Positions 1 through 5,715 are shown, counted from the stretch's first letter. The stretch is 6,758 nucleotides of DNA from Candidatus Poseidonia sp. (GCA_023254365.1 JALRLQ010000080.1:1-6758), one strand, 5' to 3'. Notes: a model not told the origin generated them from the letters alone. Program-made: numbers and translations.

Positions 1-63
1 CTTTTTACGACCATTTTTACACCCCGGATCGCCCACCAACATCAGACCTGTAGTCCATTCAGG

Positions 64-137
64 CGGGCCCGACGGGGTTCGAACCCGCGACCATCGGATT
101 AAAAGTCCGACGCTCTACCTGACTGAGCTACAGGCCC
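64..137 (-). tRNA. trnK: tRNA-Lys, anticodon UUU
   Basis: The reverse complement folds into a complete 74-base cloverleaf. The acceptor stem GGGCCTG/CGGGCCC has 7 pairs, one of them T-G. The D stem is GCTC/GAGC, the anticodon stem TCGGA/TCCGA, and the anticodon loop CTTTTAA, which gives anticodon UUU and reads AAA and AAG lysine codons. The variable loop has 5 bases. The T arm is GCGGG/CCCGT around TTCGAAC. The discriminator base is G. The 3' CCA is not encoded (the genome continues CCT), so it would be added by CCA-adding enzyme, as is common in archaea. There is no intron. No T-run terminator is visible immediately downstream on this strand. Confidence 0.97.
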
Positions 138-178
138 AATGTAGCAACTTGGGCTTTTTGTCCGACCTGCATGGTGTT

Positions 179-185
179 CTTATAC
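179..185 (-). promoter_or_regulatory. TATA-like box for tRNA-Lys
   Basis: On the minus strand this reads GTATAAG, the best archaeal TATA-box match upstream of the tRNA. Its centre is about 45 bases before the mature tRNA 5' end. Transcription starting about 25 bases downstream would leave a leader of roughly 20 bases for RNase P to remove. An alternative AT-rich stretch (AAAAA on minus, 155-159) lies too close to the tRNA for the usual spacing. The call rests on motif and distance only. Confidence 0.35.
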
Positions 186-334
186 GTTTCGGGATGGGCG
201 TGAGCCATAGCCAAGGCTGCTCCGTCCGACATAGGCTGGAGGTCGCAGGTCATAAACCTGCTCAAACTCCCCAAAAACACCAATTTGAGGCAAAAACCCA
301 CACGCATAGGCTCATCAAAGACGGTTGGTTCGAC

Positions 335-1819
335 ATGACTGTGCCCTCAAAACCCCCCTTCGATGTTCAGCACGCCGAGCGCGAGTTGGAACACCTCCGA
401 AGGTCCTCAACACACGTGGATTGGCACTCGCCTGAAGGGTCCGTGTTTTCCCTCACTGTTCCGCCCACGGTCTACCCGCCTCGAGAAGACACCGATCTTT
501 TGGCGAAGGTCGTTTCTCAGCAAGCCGCAGGGAGAGGTCAACGATGGTTGGAAATCGGGACGGGTAGCGGGGCGCTCAGCGTGTATGCAGCCAGTCGAGG
601 GTACAAGGTGACTGCTTGCGACATCAACCCCTATGCCGTGGCAAGTACCCGGGCGAATTTGTCGCTGCACGGGTTTGTTGGAGAGGTCCACGAAGGAGGG
701 CCTGGACCACGTCTCGACGGTGGAAAACACCAGTGGGGGGGCCATCGTTCGTACGACATCGTTGTGTGGAATTTGCCCTATCTTCCCGCCTCTGAAATGG
801 AAGGTGAGCGCTTGGGTCCCATGGAAGAGGCGGCGTTGGTGGACAACGATGAGGTCGGGTTGTATTCGAGGTTCCTTCAGGAACTCCGTGACGGTTCCTT
901 GTTGGCCCCTGGCGCTCTTGCCCTTGCCGTCGTCTCGTCAAAGAAAGACGGAGATACTGCTTGCGAACAAGCGTGGGTTCAAGGTTTGGCTGCCAGCGTG
1001 TGTGCGATTCATGTGTTCGAGAGCGGAGAGGAATTGGCGGTGGTCAAAGTGTGGAAACCCTACGAGCATTCAATGTTGAGGGTTGAAGCGTCGGTCAGCA
1101 GCACCAACGAGGTGCTGTTGAATGAAGACTCCAACGAAGGCACCAGCTTACGCGCGCTCGTTCAGCATCAAGGGCGTGGTCAGCGTGGCAGAAGCTGGAC
1201 GTCGACCGAAGGTGCCCTGCTCGCATCATGGGTGGTGGGTCAGACAGCCGGAAGGTCGTTTGGAACCATGGACCAGGTCAACGTTGGCGCGATGTTAACC
1301 CGTTTGCTCCGGTTCCTCGGAAATGGCTCAAGCGAAACGGTGTGTCTAAAGTGGCCCAACGATGTGTTTGTGAAGGATGTTGCACACCAACGTTGGCAAA
1401 AAACCGGGGGTGTGCTCTTCGAGGGCAAAACCCAAGGCGACGACACCAGAGTGGTGCTCGGCATTGGCATCAACACGGTTCACGATGCCAGCGCTTCCTT
1501 TGGGGGGCTCGATCTTCTCGGTCTCGACGTGCGGCCGAACGACCTGCACAAGATGGTTCACGCCATGGTGGCATCCCTTTACGAATCGGCGCGGGGGCGC
1601 TCAAACGAATCATCGCTTTCGGTGGCTGTTCTCAACGAGGAGGTCGAATGCGGAGTGAAGCACCTTGGCCCAGTTTTCTATAGAGGCGTTATGCAATCGG
1701 TTGAGGGTCTTGGAAAGGACGGCATCCTTGTGTTGAGCAAGCCTCGCATCGAGTGTGACGACCCCAATGAATTGCGGTGGTCAAATGTCCAAATCGGCGT
1801 CGAGCACATCGTCGATTGA
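335..1819 (+). CDS. Bifunctional fusion: Mtq2/HemK2-like protein glutamine methyltransferase + biotin protein ligase
   Basis: A 494-residue protein with two enzyme domains. Residues ~40-243 match the HemK2/Mtq2 family: VYPPREDTDLL (47-57) corresponds to the family's VYEPxEDTxLL. SAM-binding motif I is EIGTGSG (73-79), the acidic strand is DIN (96-98), the catalytic-type motif is NLPY (146-149), and the domain ends GEELAVVKVWKP. In eukaryotes and archaea this family methylates the GGQ glutamine of release factor 1, with Trm112 as partner. Residues ~249-494 are a biotin protein ligase: SSTNE (255-259), the biotinyl-AMP loop GRGQRGRSW (280-288), KWPND (339-343), GGVLFE (358-363), GIGIN (376-380), and a small C-terminal domain from ~445. 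There is no N-terminal DNA-binding domain, so a BirA-type repressor role is unlikely; the expected role is biotinylation of a carboxylase carrier. I chose ATG 335 because the frame upstream (opening at TTG 149 or ATG 194) lacks family similarity. No clear RBS is seen. The 3' end overlaps the convergent membrane-protein gene by 39 bp. Confidence 0.9.
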   Translation: MTVPSKPPFDVQHAERELEHLRRSSTHVDWHSPEGSVFSLTVPPTVYPPREDTDLLAKVVSQQAAGRGQRWLEIGTGSGALSVYAASRGYKVTACDINPYAVASTRANLSLHGFVGEVHEGGPGPRLDGGKHQWGGHRSYDIVVWNLPYLPASEMEGERLGPMEEAALVDNDEVGLYSRFLQELRDGSLLAPGALALAVVSSKKDGDTACEQAWVQGLAASVCAIHVFESGEELAVVKVWKPYEHSMLRVEASVSSTNEVLLNEDSNEGTSLRALVQHQGRGQRGRSWTSTEGALLASWVVGQTAGRSFGTMDQVNVGAMLTRLLRFLGNGSSETVCLKWPNDVFVKDVAHQRWQKTGGVLFEGKTQGDDTRVVLGIGINTVHDASASFGGLDLLGLDVRPNDLHKMVHAMVASLYESARGRSNESSLSVAVLNEEVECGVKHLGPVFYRGVMQSVEGLGKDGILVLSKPRIECDDPNELRWSNVQIGVEHIVD

Positions 1820-2305
1820 AGGGGCCGTTTTTGTTTCGTGTTCTTCAGCTATCGCCTGACGTTGATACAACCCAAAAGCAAGCAACAAGGCGCCCACTGG
1901 AAACGGGAGGAGGTCGATCATCAGCTTGCGATCGATGTCGAGATTGAGCGTGGCTTCAACGCCCTTGGTGTCGATCTCATAGGTGTAATAACCGCCTTCG
2001 TCCACATCCAGCGTTCGGCTGACCGTCTGGCCTGCGGCCATGACGATGGACTCTGCGCTGAGGATGGTGTTTTCTTCGTCGTAAAAGACGATGCGCACCG
2101 TGGTTTCGTTCTCAACCGTCAACTCGATTTGAAAGGCATCCCCGCTCATCATCGAGGCCCCGTTCAAGTAAGGCTCACCGCCCTGTTCAATGGCTACAGG
2201 TGTGACCCAGGCTTGCATGAACAACGCACCGAGCAGCAGCGTCGTTCCTGTCAAGATGAAGACCTCGTTCATCTTCATCTTCGGGGCAGTTCCGCCGGCT
2301 CCCAT
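1781..2305 (-). CDS. Small membrane-anchored protein with beta-rich ectodomain (unknown function)
   Basis: A protein of 174 residues that I do not recognise as a named family. A hydrophobic helix at ~14-36 is followed by an ectodomain (~37-127) rich in alternating hydrophobic and polar strands. Its pattern, with SGDAFQIELTVENETTVRI near 54-72 and EGGYYTYEI at 103-111, resembles PPC- or GOLD-like beta sandwiches. A second helix lies at ~129-147, then an acidic C-terminal tail ending DDVLDADLDI. Two helices put the ectodomain outside and both termini in the cytoplasm. ATG 2305 is preferred. The frame stays open to a TTG at 2416, which would add 37 charged residues and overlap the upstream gene by 32 bp; ATGs at 2278 and 2272 are also possible. 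It lies 79 bp downstream of the RNase P-like gene on the same strand, so the two may be co-transcribed. Confidence 0.75.
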   Translation of the reverse strand: MGAGGTAPKMKMNEVFILTGTTLLLGALFMQAWVTPVAIEQGGEPYLNGASMMSGDAFQIELTVENETTVRIVFYDEENTILSAESIVMAAGQTVSRTLDVDEGGYYTYEIDTKGVEATLNLDIDRKLMIDLLPFPVGALLLAFGLYQRQAIAEEHETKTAPSIDDVLDADLDI

Positions 2306-2384
2306 GGAACGGCGTAACCAACGATACTCTTGAGCCTCTCGCTGGATTCGGATGCTTCGTTTACTCCATTGTACCCGCCAGTGG

Positions 2385-2774
2385 TCATCGCCGTCGTCTT
2401 GGTTTCGGGATTCCAAGGCGCTCGCGAACCAATCGAAGTTTGCCGCTGGTGCTGAGGCTCACCATGCCGTGGAGGCTCAGGGCTTCGCTGTGTTGGAGGT
2501 GTTCTCGAAGTTCGTTAACATGCGTGAGTGGAACTTGCAAAATGGCCAGTCCACCTTCAAGGTCGTTGGCGAGGGTGTGTTCGTGCTCAACACATCGTTG
2601 GGTGCGTTCGTTCGGAGAGAGGAAATCCATCAGGCGAACGGGCTTGATGTCCATGCGTTCGCACAAGGTTGCAACGCAGGCATCAACGTCCTCTCGGGTC
2701 GTGAAGGTCGGGTCCACAAGGACGCCGACCCATCTTCGCTTCCCTCGCAAGGCCTTCGTGAGCCGCTTCGCCAC
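2385..2774 (-). CDS. rnp2: Probable ribonuclease P protein component 2 (Pop5/Rnp2 family)
   Basis: A 129-residue basic protein, the usual size for archaeal Pop5. The N-terminal segment LRGKRRWVGVLV (9-20) corresponds to the family's R-x-K-x-RYIAF strand. The middle has an amphipathic helix, and the strand-plus-helix AILQVPLTHVNELREHL (76-92) matches the family pattern I-x-RCxRxHVxxLRxAL. The C-terminal SLSTSGKLRLVRERLG (106-121) resembles the VSGTIKxLKxK region. A very basic tail ends in RRRR. Pop5 pairs with Rpp30 to activate the catalytic RNA that trims tRNA 5' leaders. The start is GTG at 2774. An in-frame TGA lies five codons upstream, and the next Met is residue 41, inside the conserved region. 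The usual archaeal neighbours (Rpp30, exosome, proteasome genes) are absent here. Identification is by eye against remembered family patterns and is moderately secure. Confidence 0.68.
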   Translation of the reverse strand: MAKRLTKALRGKRRWVGVLVDPTFTTREDVDACVATLCERMDIKPVRLMDFLSPNERTQRCVEHEHTLANDLEGGLAILQVPLTHVNELREHLQHSEALSLHGMVSLSTSGKLRLVRERLGIPKPRRRR

Positions 2775-2856
2775 GTAGGGGCCAAGGCCTCACTGTTCAA
2801 GAGATTTCACTCTCCCACGACCATACCCTCAAAACGGGTCGTCGCTACGTCGGGTC
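2775..2856. promoter_or_regulatory. Divergent promoter region with inverted and direct repeats
   Basis: These 82 bases separate the divergent RNase P-like gene (minus) and the 10-helix membrane protein (plus). An inverted repeat, ACGACC (2817-2822) and GGTCGT (2837-2842), flanks a 14-base spacer. CGGGTC occurs twice, at 2835-2840 and 2851-2856, the second copy touching the ATG. On the plus strand TCAAAACG (2829-2836) sits about 22-28 bases before ATG 2857, which suits a weak TATA box for a leaderless mRNA. On the minus strand GAAATCTC (2801-2808) sits about 27-34 bases before GTG 2774. No strong Shine-Dalgarno is seen on either side. The functions of the repeats are inferred. Confidence 0.35.
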
Positions 2857-4263
2857 ATGGAGCCCGAAGGGTTGGACCACCCCGAGGATGAGCGCAATGA
2901 AGGCTCCCTTGAAGCGTTCAAACAAGATGGCTCCTCCCTGCTCGATCTGCTTCGGGTTCTGCTCAGCCCCAAGACCTTTCCTCACGTGGTCTTGCTGGCA
3001 GCGATGGGGATTTTCCTCTACTTCATGAGCATCAACGACGGTGAAGAATTCGCCGCACAGGGGTACCTCTCGTTGGCGGGGGGTTACATCATCACGGGTT
3101 TGCTGAGTCATGTTGAGGCGATTCAACGCTGGACCCAACTTCAGGGCGCAGAGGATGACCAACGAGGTTGGCTTCTCAGGATGTTCACCTCCTTTCGAAT
3201 CTGCCTTTTTCCGGCAGCCATGGCCGGACTGACCTTCGTTCTCCTCCGTACGCTCATCGGAGAGGGGGGGTTGCTTGGAAACTGGCTTTCGTTCCTGCCG
3301 CTGGCGCTTGGTTTCGGCTTCGTTCTTTGGGCGATTGTCCAAGGATTGGGTGTTGGGCGATGGCTCTCGAGGGTTTCAGCCTCACGCCTTCCCAGCGACG
3401 GCGACCGTCTCAACCCTTCCACTCGGTTGAGCAGCGGTGGAAGTTTTGTTGCGATTGTGCTGCTCACGATTGGATTGTTGATGGGGTTCGAATGGCTTTC
3501 ATCCGTCGGTCAAGCCCCGGGACTGGGCGAGGTTCTGCTTGGAAATCCCGCCTTCTTCGTCCTCGTGGTTGGGGTCTTCATCCTCGCTTGGAAGCGAACG
3601 GGGAGCCAGCGCTATGAGGCAGCGAAATCGAAGGAACTCCACTCGTTCGCCGGTCGGTGGATGTTCCTGAGCCAGGTCCTCGTTTCTTGGCATCTGTTCA
3701 CGGTTTGGAGACACTTGGTCCTATCAGAATACAAAGCGTGGACCATGGTCGAAGAGGTGTTGTTGATGATGTTCACCATCATCATGGCGATTTGGAGCCT
3801 CACCTCTCGCTCGTTTAAGTCCCCGTTCAATTTGCTCAGCACGACCAATGCGTTGCCCATGGGGTTGGCCTTTGGGTATGCCTATGCGGGGAGCGTTGCC
3901 ATGGTGTCCGAGGTCTTGGGGGACGTCAAACAGGTGTTCATCGCCGGTCACATCATCGTTGTCTTGACGCTTTTGTGGATGCAACCACGCGTGTTGGACA
4001 CGGTGGTCGGACGAAACCACAGGGATTCGGCGATCAAAGCCATGGTTGAACGGACAGAACCCGCTGAAGACCCCGATGCAGCAACGCCGCCCGCGAGTGA
4101 AGATGAAGCCACCCCTGAGGTGGAGATGCAGGCCGTGACCGAGGAAAATCTGGCGGGTGACAATGATAGCAACTTCCCTGAGTTTCAAGGCGTAGAATGG
4201 AAGGAACCCGAGGTGTTGGCGACCGGCGTGGAGTGGGACGACGAGGTCGAACTCGTCGATTAG
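2857..4263 (+). CDS. Polytopic membrane protein (~10 TM) with acidic C-terminal tail, unknown function
   Basis: A 468-residue integral membrane protein; I do not recognise the family. The first ~40 residues are soluble and acidic. Hydrophobic helices are visible at about 41-59, 68-88, 111-133, 144-166, 195-214, 230-246, 268-288, 296-315, 334-353 and 358-376. The loops at 170-192 and 247-266 are basic and suggest cytoplasmic faces. Residues ~397-468 form a highly acidic, Pro/Ala/Glu-rich tail carrying GVEW twice (445-448 and 457-460), 12 residues apart and each followed by an acidic cluster. No nucleotide-binding loop, transporter signature or metal-ligand cluster was found. ATG 2857 is the only sensible start, and the short upstream gap fits a leaderless transcript. 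The stop codon overlaps that of the convergent FtsZ-like gene. A transporter or a membrane scaffold are both possible; neither is shown. Confidence 0.88.
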   Translation: MEPEGLDHPEDERNEGSLEAFKQDGSSLLDLLRVLLSPKTFPHVVLLAAMGIFLYFMSINDGEEFAAQGYLSLAGGYIITGLLSHVEAIQRWTQLQGAEDDQRGWLLRMFTSFRICLFPAAMAGLTFVLLRTLIGEGGLLGNWLSFLPLALGFGFVLWAIVQGLGVGRWLSRVSASRLPSDGDRLNPSTRLSSGGSFVAIVLLTIGLLMGFEWLSSVGQAPGLGEVLLGNPAFFVLVVGVFILAWKRTGSQRYEAAKSKELHSFAGRWMFLSQVLVSWHLFTVWRHLVLSEYKAWTMVEEVLLMMFTIIMAIWSLTSRSFKSPFNLLSTTNALPMGLAFGYAYAGSVAMVSEVLGDVKQVFIAGHIIVVLTLLWMQPRVLDTVVGRNHRDSAIKAMVERTEPAEDPDAATPPASEDEATPEVEMQAVTEENLAGDNDSNFPEFQGVEWKEPEVLATGVEWDDEVELVD

Positions 4264-5201
4264 CCGCTTTGAATTCCAGAAAGCAACGTCACCACACGTA
4301 TCGTATCTTCGAGGTCCTCGCTGACACGTGCTCCAAAAATCAACTGAGCGTCATCGTCAACGGCGCTGGTGAACAAGTCGGCCACAGCCGTCACCTGTCC
4401 GATGGTCATACCGAGGCCTCCTTCCACTTGGATGAGGCAACCCTTTGCCCCACTGACGTCCATTTCGGCCAGGGGGGCTTTGAGCGCCGACTCGAGGATG
4501 CCTCGCGGGTCGTCAGGGCGGCCGATACCCACCAGCATCGTGGCCTCTCCGGTTTGGTTCACGATGGCTCGCAAGTCCATCAAATCGAGGTTGATGAGGC
4601 CCATGCGCATGAGGGTACGAACCAAACCATCGACGAGATCTTCAATCCACTCAGCACCCATTTGCCAAAGTTGGCCACGCTCTCTGGCTTGGCGGGCCAA
4701 GCGTTCGAGCGACAAACGAACCGTGACGTGGGCCGTGTTTTCTAATCGTGTCAGCCCCTCCATGGCCAACTCGAGCCTCGTGGGCTGTGCTTCAAACGGC
4801 AGCCCTGCTACGGCCAACACGATGGCGCCTGATTGCCTTGCTTGACGAGCGAATTCTTGAGCCGCACCCGTGCCGACACCACCGCCCAAACCCGTGAGCA
4901 AAATCACCAATTCGGTGTCGCTCAACAATTTTGAGGTGAGGGTGCTGAGGCCCCGCATTCGTTGTTCTGCCAACGGCGGAAGGGCGGCACAACCGACGCT
5001 GTCGAGGGCATGTCCGAGTCGAAGGTTGTGGATGGACTCGCCGACATGAAAACTGGCTTCATCGGCGTCGATGAGGGCGAGATGAGCCGCACCTTGGCAG
5101 CGTTGGAAGGCTTGGTGGGCCCATGCACACCCGATGCCCCCAACACCAGCGATGAGGATGTTGGAGGCGTCCATGCTCGCCACGGTGCATGGCATCTCCA
5201 T
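4260..5201 (-). CDS. Divergent FtsZ-family GTPase-like protein lacking C-terminal tail
   Basis: A 313-residue tubulin/FtsZ superfamily protein. The T1 loop is AGVGGIGC (18-25). The signature T4 loop reads GLGGGVGTGAA (104-114) where FtsZ has GGGTGTG. The strand VLAVAGLPFEAQPTR (128-142) matches the T5 region. The T7 loop GLINLDLMDL (201-210) keeps the N-x-D-x-x-D residues that, in FtsZ, act on GTP bound by the neighbouring subunit. The C-terminal half follows FtsZ closely (SGAKGCLIQVEGG at 250-262; IRVVTLLSGI at 301-310). The protein stops there, so the disordered linker and C-terminal peptide that FtsZ uses to bind membrane anchors are missing. The T3 loop GAG motif and the usual Asn base contacts are not recognisable. 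ATG 5201 begins 22 bp after the TPR gene, so co-transcription is likely; ATGs at 5195 and 5174 are alternatives, the last nearest to the domain. It could be a regulatory paralogue and not the main division ring protein. Confidence 0.9.
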   Translation of the reverse strand: MEMPCTVASMDASNILIAGVGGIGCAWAHQAFQRCQGAAHLALIDADEASFHVGESIHNLRLGHALDSVGCAALPPLAEQRMRGLSTLTSKLLSDTELVILLTGLGGGVGTGAAQEFARQARQSGAIVLAVAGLPFEAQPTRLELAMEGLTRLENTAHVTVRLSLERLARQARERGQLWQMGAEWIEDLVDGLVRTLMRMGLINLDLMDLRAIVNQTGEATMLVGIGRPDDPRGILESALKAPLAEMDVSGAKGCLIQVEGGLGMTIGQVTAVADLFTSAVDDDAQLIFGARVSEDLEDTIRVVTLLSGIQSG

Positions 5202-5223
5202 GAACTTTGGTGTCGTTCACGGC

Positions 5224-5523
5224 TCATTCGATGTAGCGCATGTAACGCCTTCGGGCGTCTCGAGCCCATGCGTTGTCGGGCTCAAGGGCCAGTACCCGGT
5301 CGTAGTATTCCACCGCGGTTTCAAATTCCGAGAGGTGGCGCCCGTACAAGTGACCCAGGTTGGAGAGGACTGGAATGCAATCTTCATCGGCCTTGAGCAT
5401 AGAAAGAAGCATTTTTTCTGCCGCACCGACTGAGCCTTTGAGCATGAGATCTTCGGCTTCGTCCAACATCTCGAGCTGTTGTTCGGAGAGGTTGTAGGTG
5501 TTTTCAAACGGGTGGTTGGACAT
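5224..5523 (-). CDS. Short TPR protein, first gene of the FtsZ-like operon
   Basis: A 99-residue, largely helical, acidic protein. Two tetratricopeptide repeats are visible: ~17-50 (LEMLDEAEDLMLKGSVGAAE and on) and ~51-84 (VLSNLGHLYGRHLSEFETAV, then EYYDRVLALEPDN). The second has the typical spacing of Leu/Gly/Tyr, Ala and the LxLEPDN turn. A capping helix (ARDARRRYMRYIE) ends the protein. There is no signal peptide or membrane segment, so it is cytoplasmic. TPRs bind other proteins and have no catalytic role, and a likely partner is the FtsZ-like protein encoded 22 bp downstream on the same strand. ATG 5523 is chosen because the open frame upstream runs through AT-rich promoter sequence with no TPR character. 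TTCATTTTC (5551-5559 on minus) lies at leaderless-promoter distance. Confidence 0.85.
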   Translation of the reverse strand: MSNHPFENTYNLSEQQLEMLDEAEDLMLKGSVGAAEKMLLSMLKADEDCIPVLSNLGHLYGRHLSEFETAVEYYDRVLALEPDNAWARDARRRYMRYIE

Positions 5524-5674
5524 GCTGCTCAGCGTTGGGAAAAAACCGAGGAAAATGAACCCTTCTGCCCCCCGACCCCTCCTGTGGTCCAAATTTGAAA
5601 GATTGGGGTTAGAAAATCTCTCAAAAAACGCTATACTGCGCCGCACTTTCTGTGGTGTTTTGCTGACAATGTTT

Positions 5675-5685
5675 AAGGAGTCCTT
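5675..5685. repeat. Short inverted repeat AAGGA-G-TCCTT between TATA-like box and predicted start site
   Basis: AAGGA (5675-5679) and TCCTT (5681-5685) form a perfect 5+5 inverted repeat around one base. It overlaps the end of the candidate TATA box TTTAAG and precedes the predicted transcription start. The location suits a repressor operator, but 5-base arms can arise by chance. Confidence 0.25.
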
Positions 5686-5706
5686 CCAAGTCGGAAAGGG
5701 TGTAAG

Positions 5707-5711
5707 GGTGA
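5707..5711 (+). promoter_or_regulatory. Shine-Dalgarno-like site for the CxCH protein
   Basis: GGTGA is complementary to the UCACC of the archaeal 16S rRNA 3' end and lies 4 bases before ATG 5716. It is the clearest ribosome binding site in the window and supports that start. Most other genes here have no convincing match. Confidence 0.55.
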
Positions 5712-5715
5712 GGCT

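Larger units (their letters stand above)
5524..5715. promoter_or_regulatory. Divergent promoter region between TPR/FtsZ-like operon and the anchored CxCH protein
   Basis: This 192-base AT-richer gap serves two divergent units. For the plus gene, TTTAAG (5672-5677) lies 44 bases before ATG 5716, placing a start site near 5698-5700 and leaving a short leader that contains GGTGA (5707-5711), complementary to the 16S rRNA 3' end and 4 bases from the ATG. A second TATA-like site, TATACT (5632-5637), would give a leader of about 55 bases. For the minus unit, TTCATTTTC (5551-5559) and GGTTTTTTCCC (5537-5547) lie upstream of ATG 5523. An 8-base palindrome CAAATTTG (5590-5597) is also present. All are motif-based inferences. 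Confidence 0.5.

Noticed and set aside
1..42. Possible beginning of a minus-strand gene downstream of the tRNA (ATG at 14-12 after GGGGTG, or ATG at 42-40)
   Set aside because: Only 5 or 14 codons are visible before the window edge, too few to support a gene call, although the GGGGTG-TAAAA-ATG spacing looks like a start.
149..334. N-terminal extension of the fusion enzyme from TTG 149 or ATG 194
   Set aside because: The added residues have no methyltransferase similarity, the sequence includes the tRNA promoter region, and ATG 335 leaves a normal domain start.
1838..2317. Long open frame on the plus strand antisense to the small membrane protein
   Set aside because: It is a shadow frame. 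The minus strand encodes clear membrane helices with hydrophobic/polar alternation, while the plus translation has no coherent pattern.
2306..2416. Extension of the small membrane protein to TTG 2416
   Set aside because: It would use a rare start and overlap the RNase P-like gene by 32 bp. ATG 2305 gives a normal short cytoplasmic lead before the first helix. The longer form cannot be fully excluded.
2352..2891. Long open frame on the plus strand antisense to the RNase P-like gene
   Set aside because: It overlaps the start of the well-supported 10-helix protein and crosses the divergent promoter; the minus strand frame has family similarity.
2845..3342. Long minus-strand open frame inside the membrane-protein gene
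   Set aside because: Charged, low-complexity translation typical of the complement of membrane-helix codons; no family features.
4260..5201. CetZ or true tubulin identity for the FtsZ-like protein
   Set aside because: The C-terminal half (SGAKGCLIQVEGG, IRVVTLLSGI) and the T7 loop follow FtsZ more closely. I see no CetZ-specific features, though a formal tree is needed.
5600..5619. AGATT/AATCT inverted repeat with a 10-base loop, considered as a terminator
   Set aside because: The stem is only 5 bp, it has no T-run at the right position, and both flanking genes start here, so none ends here.
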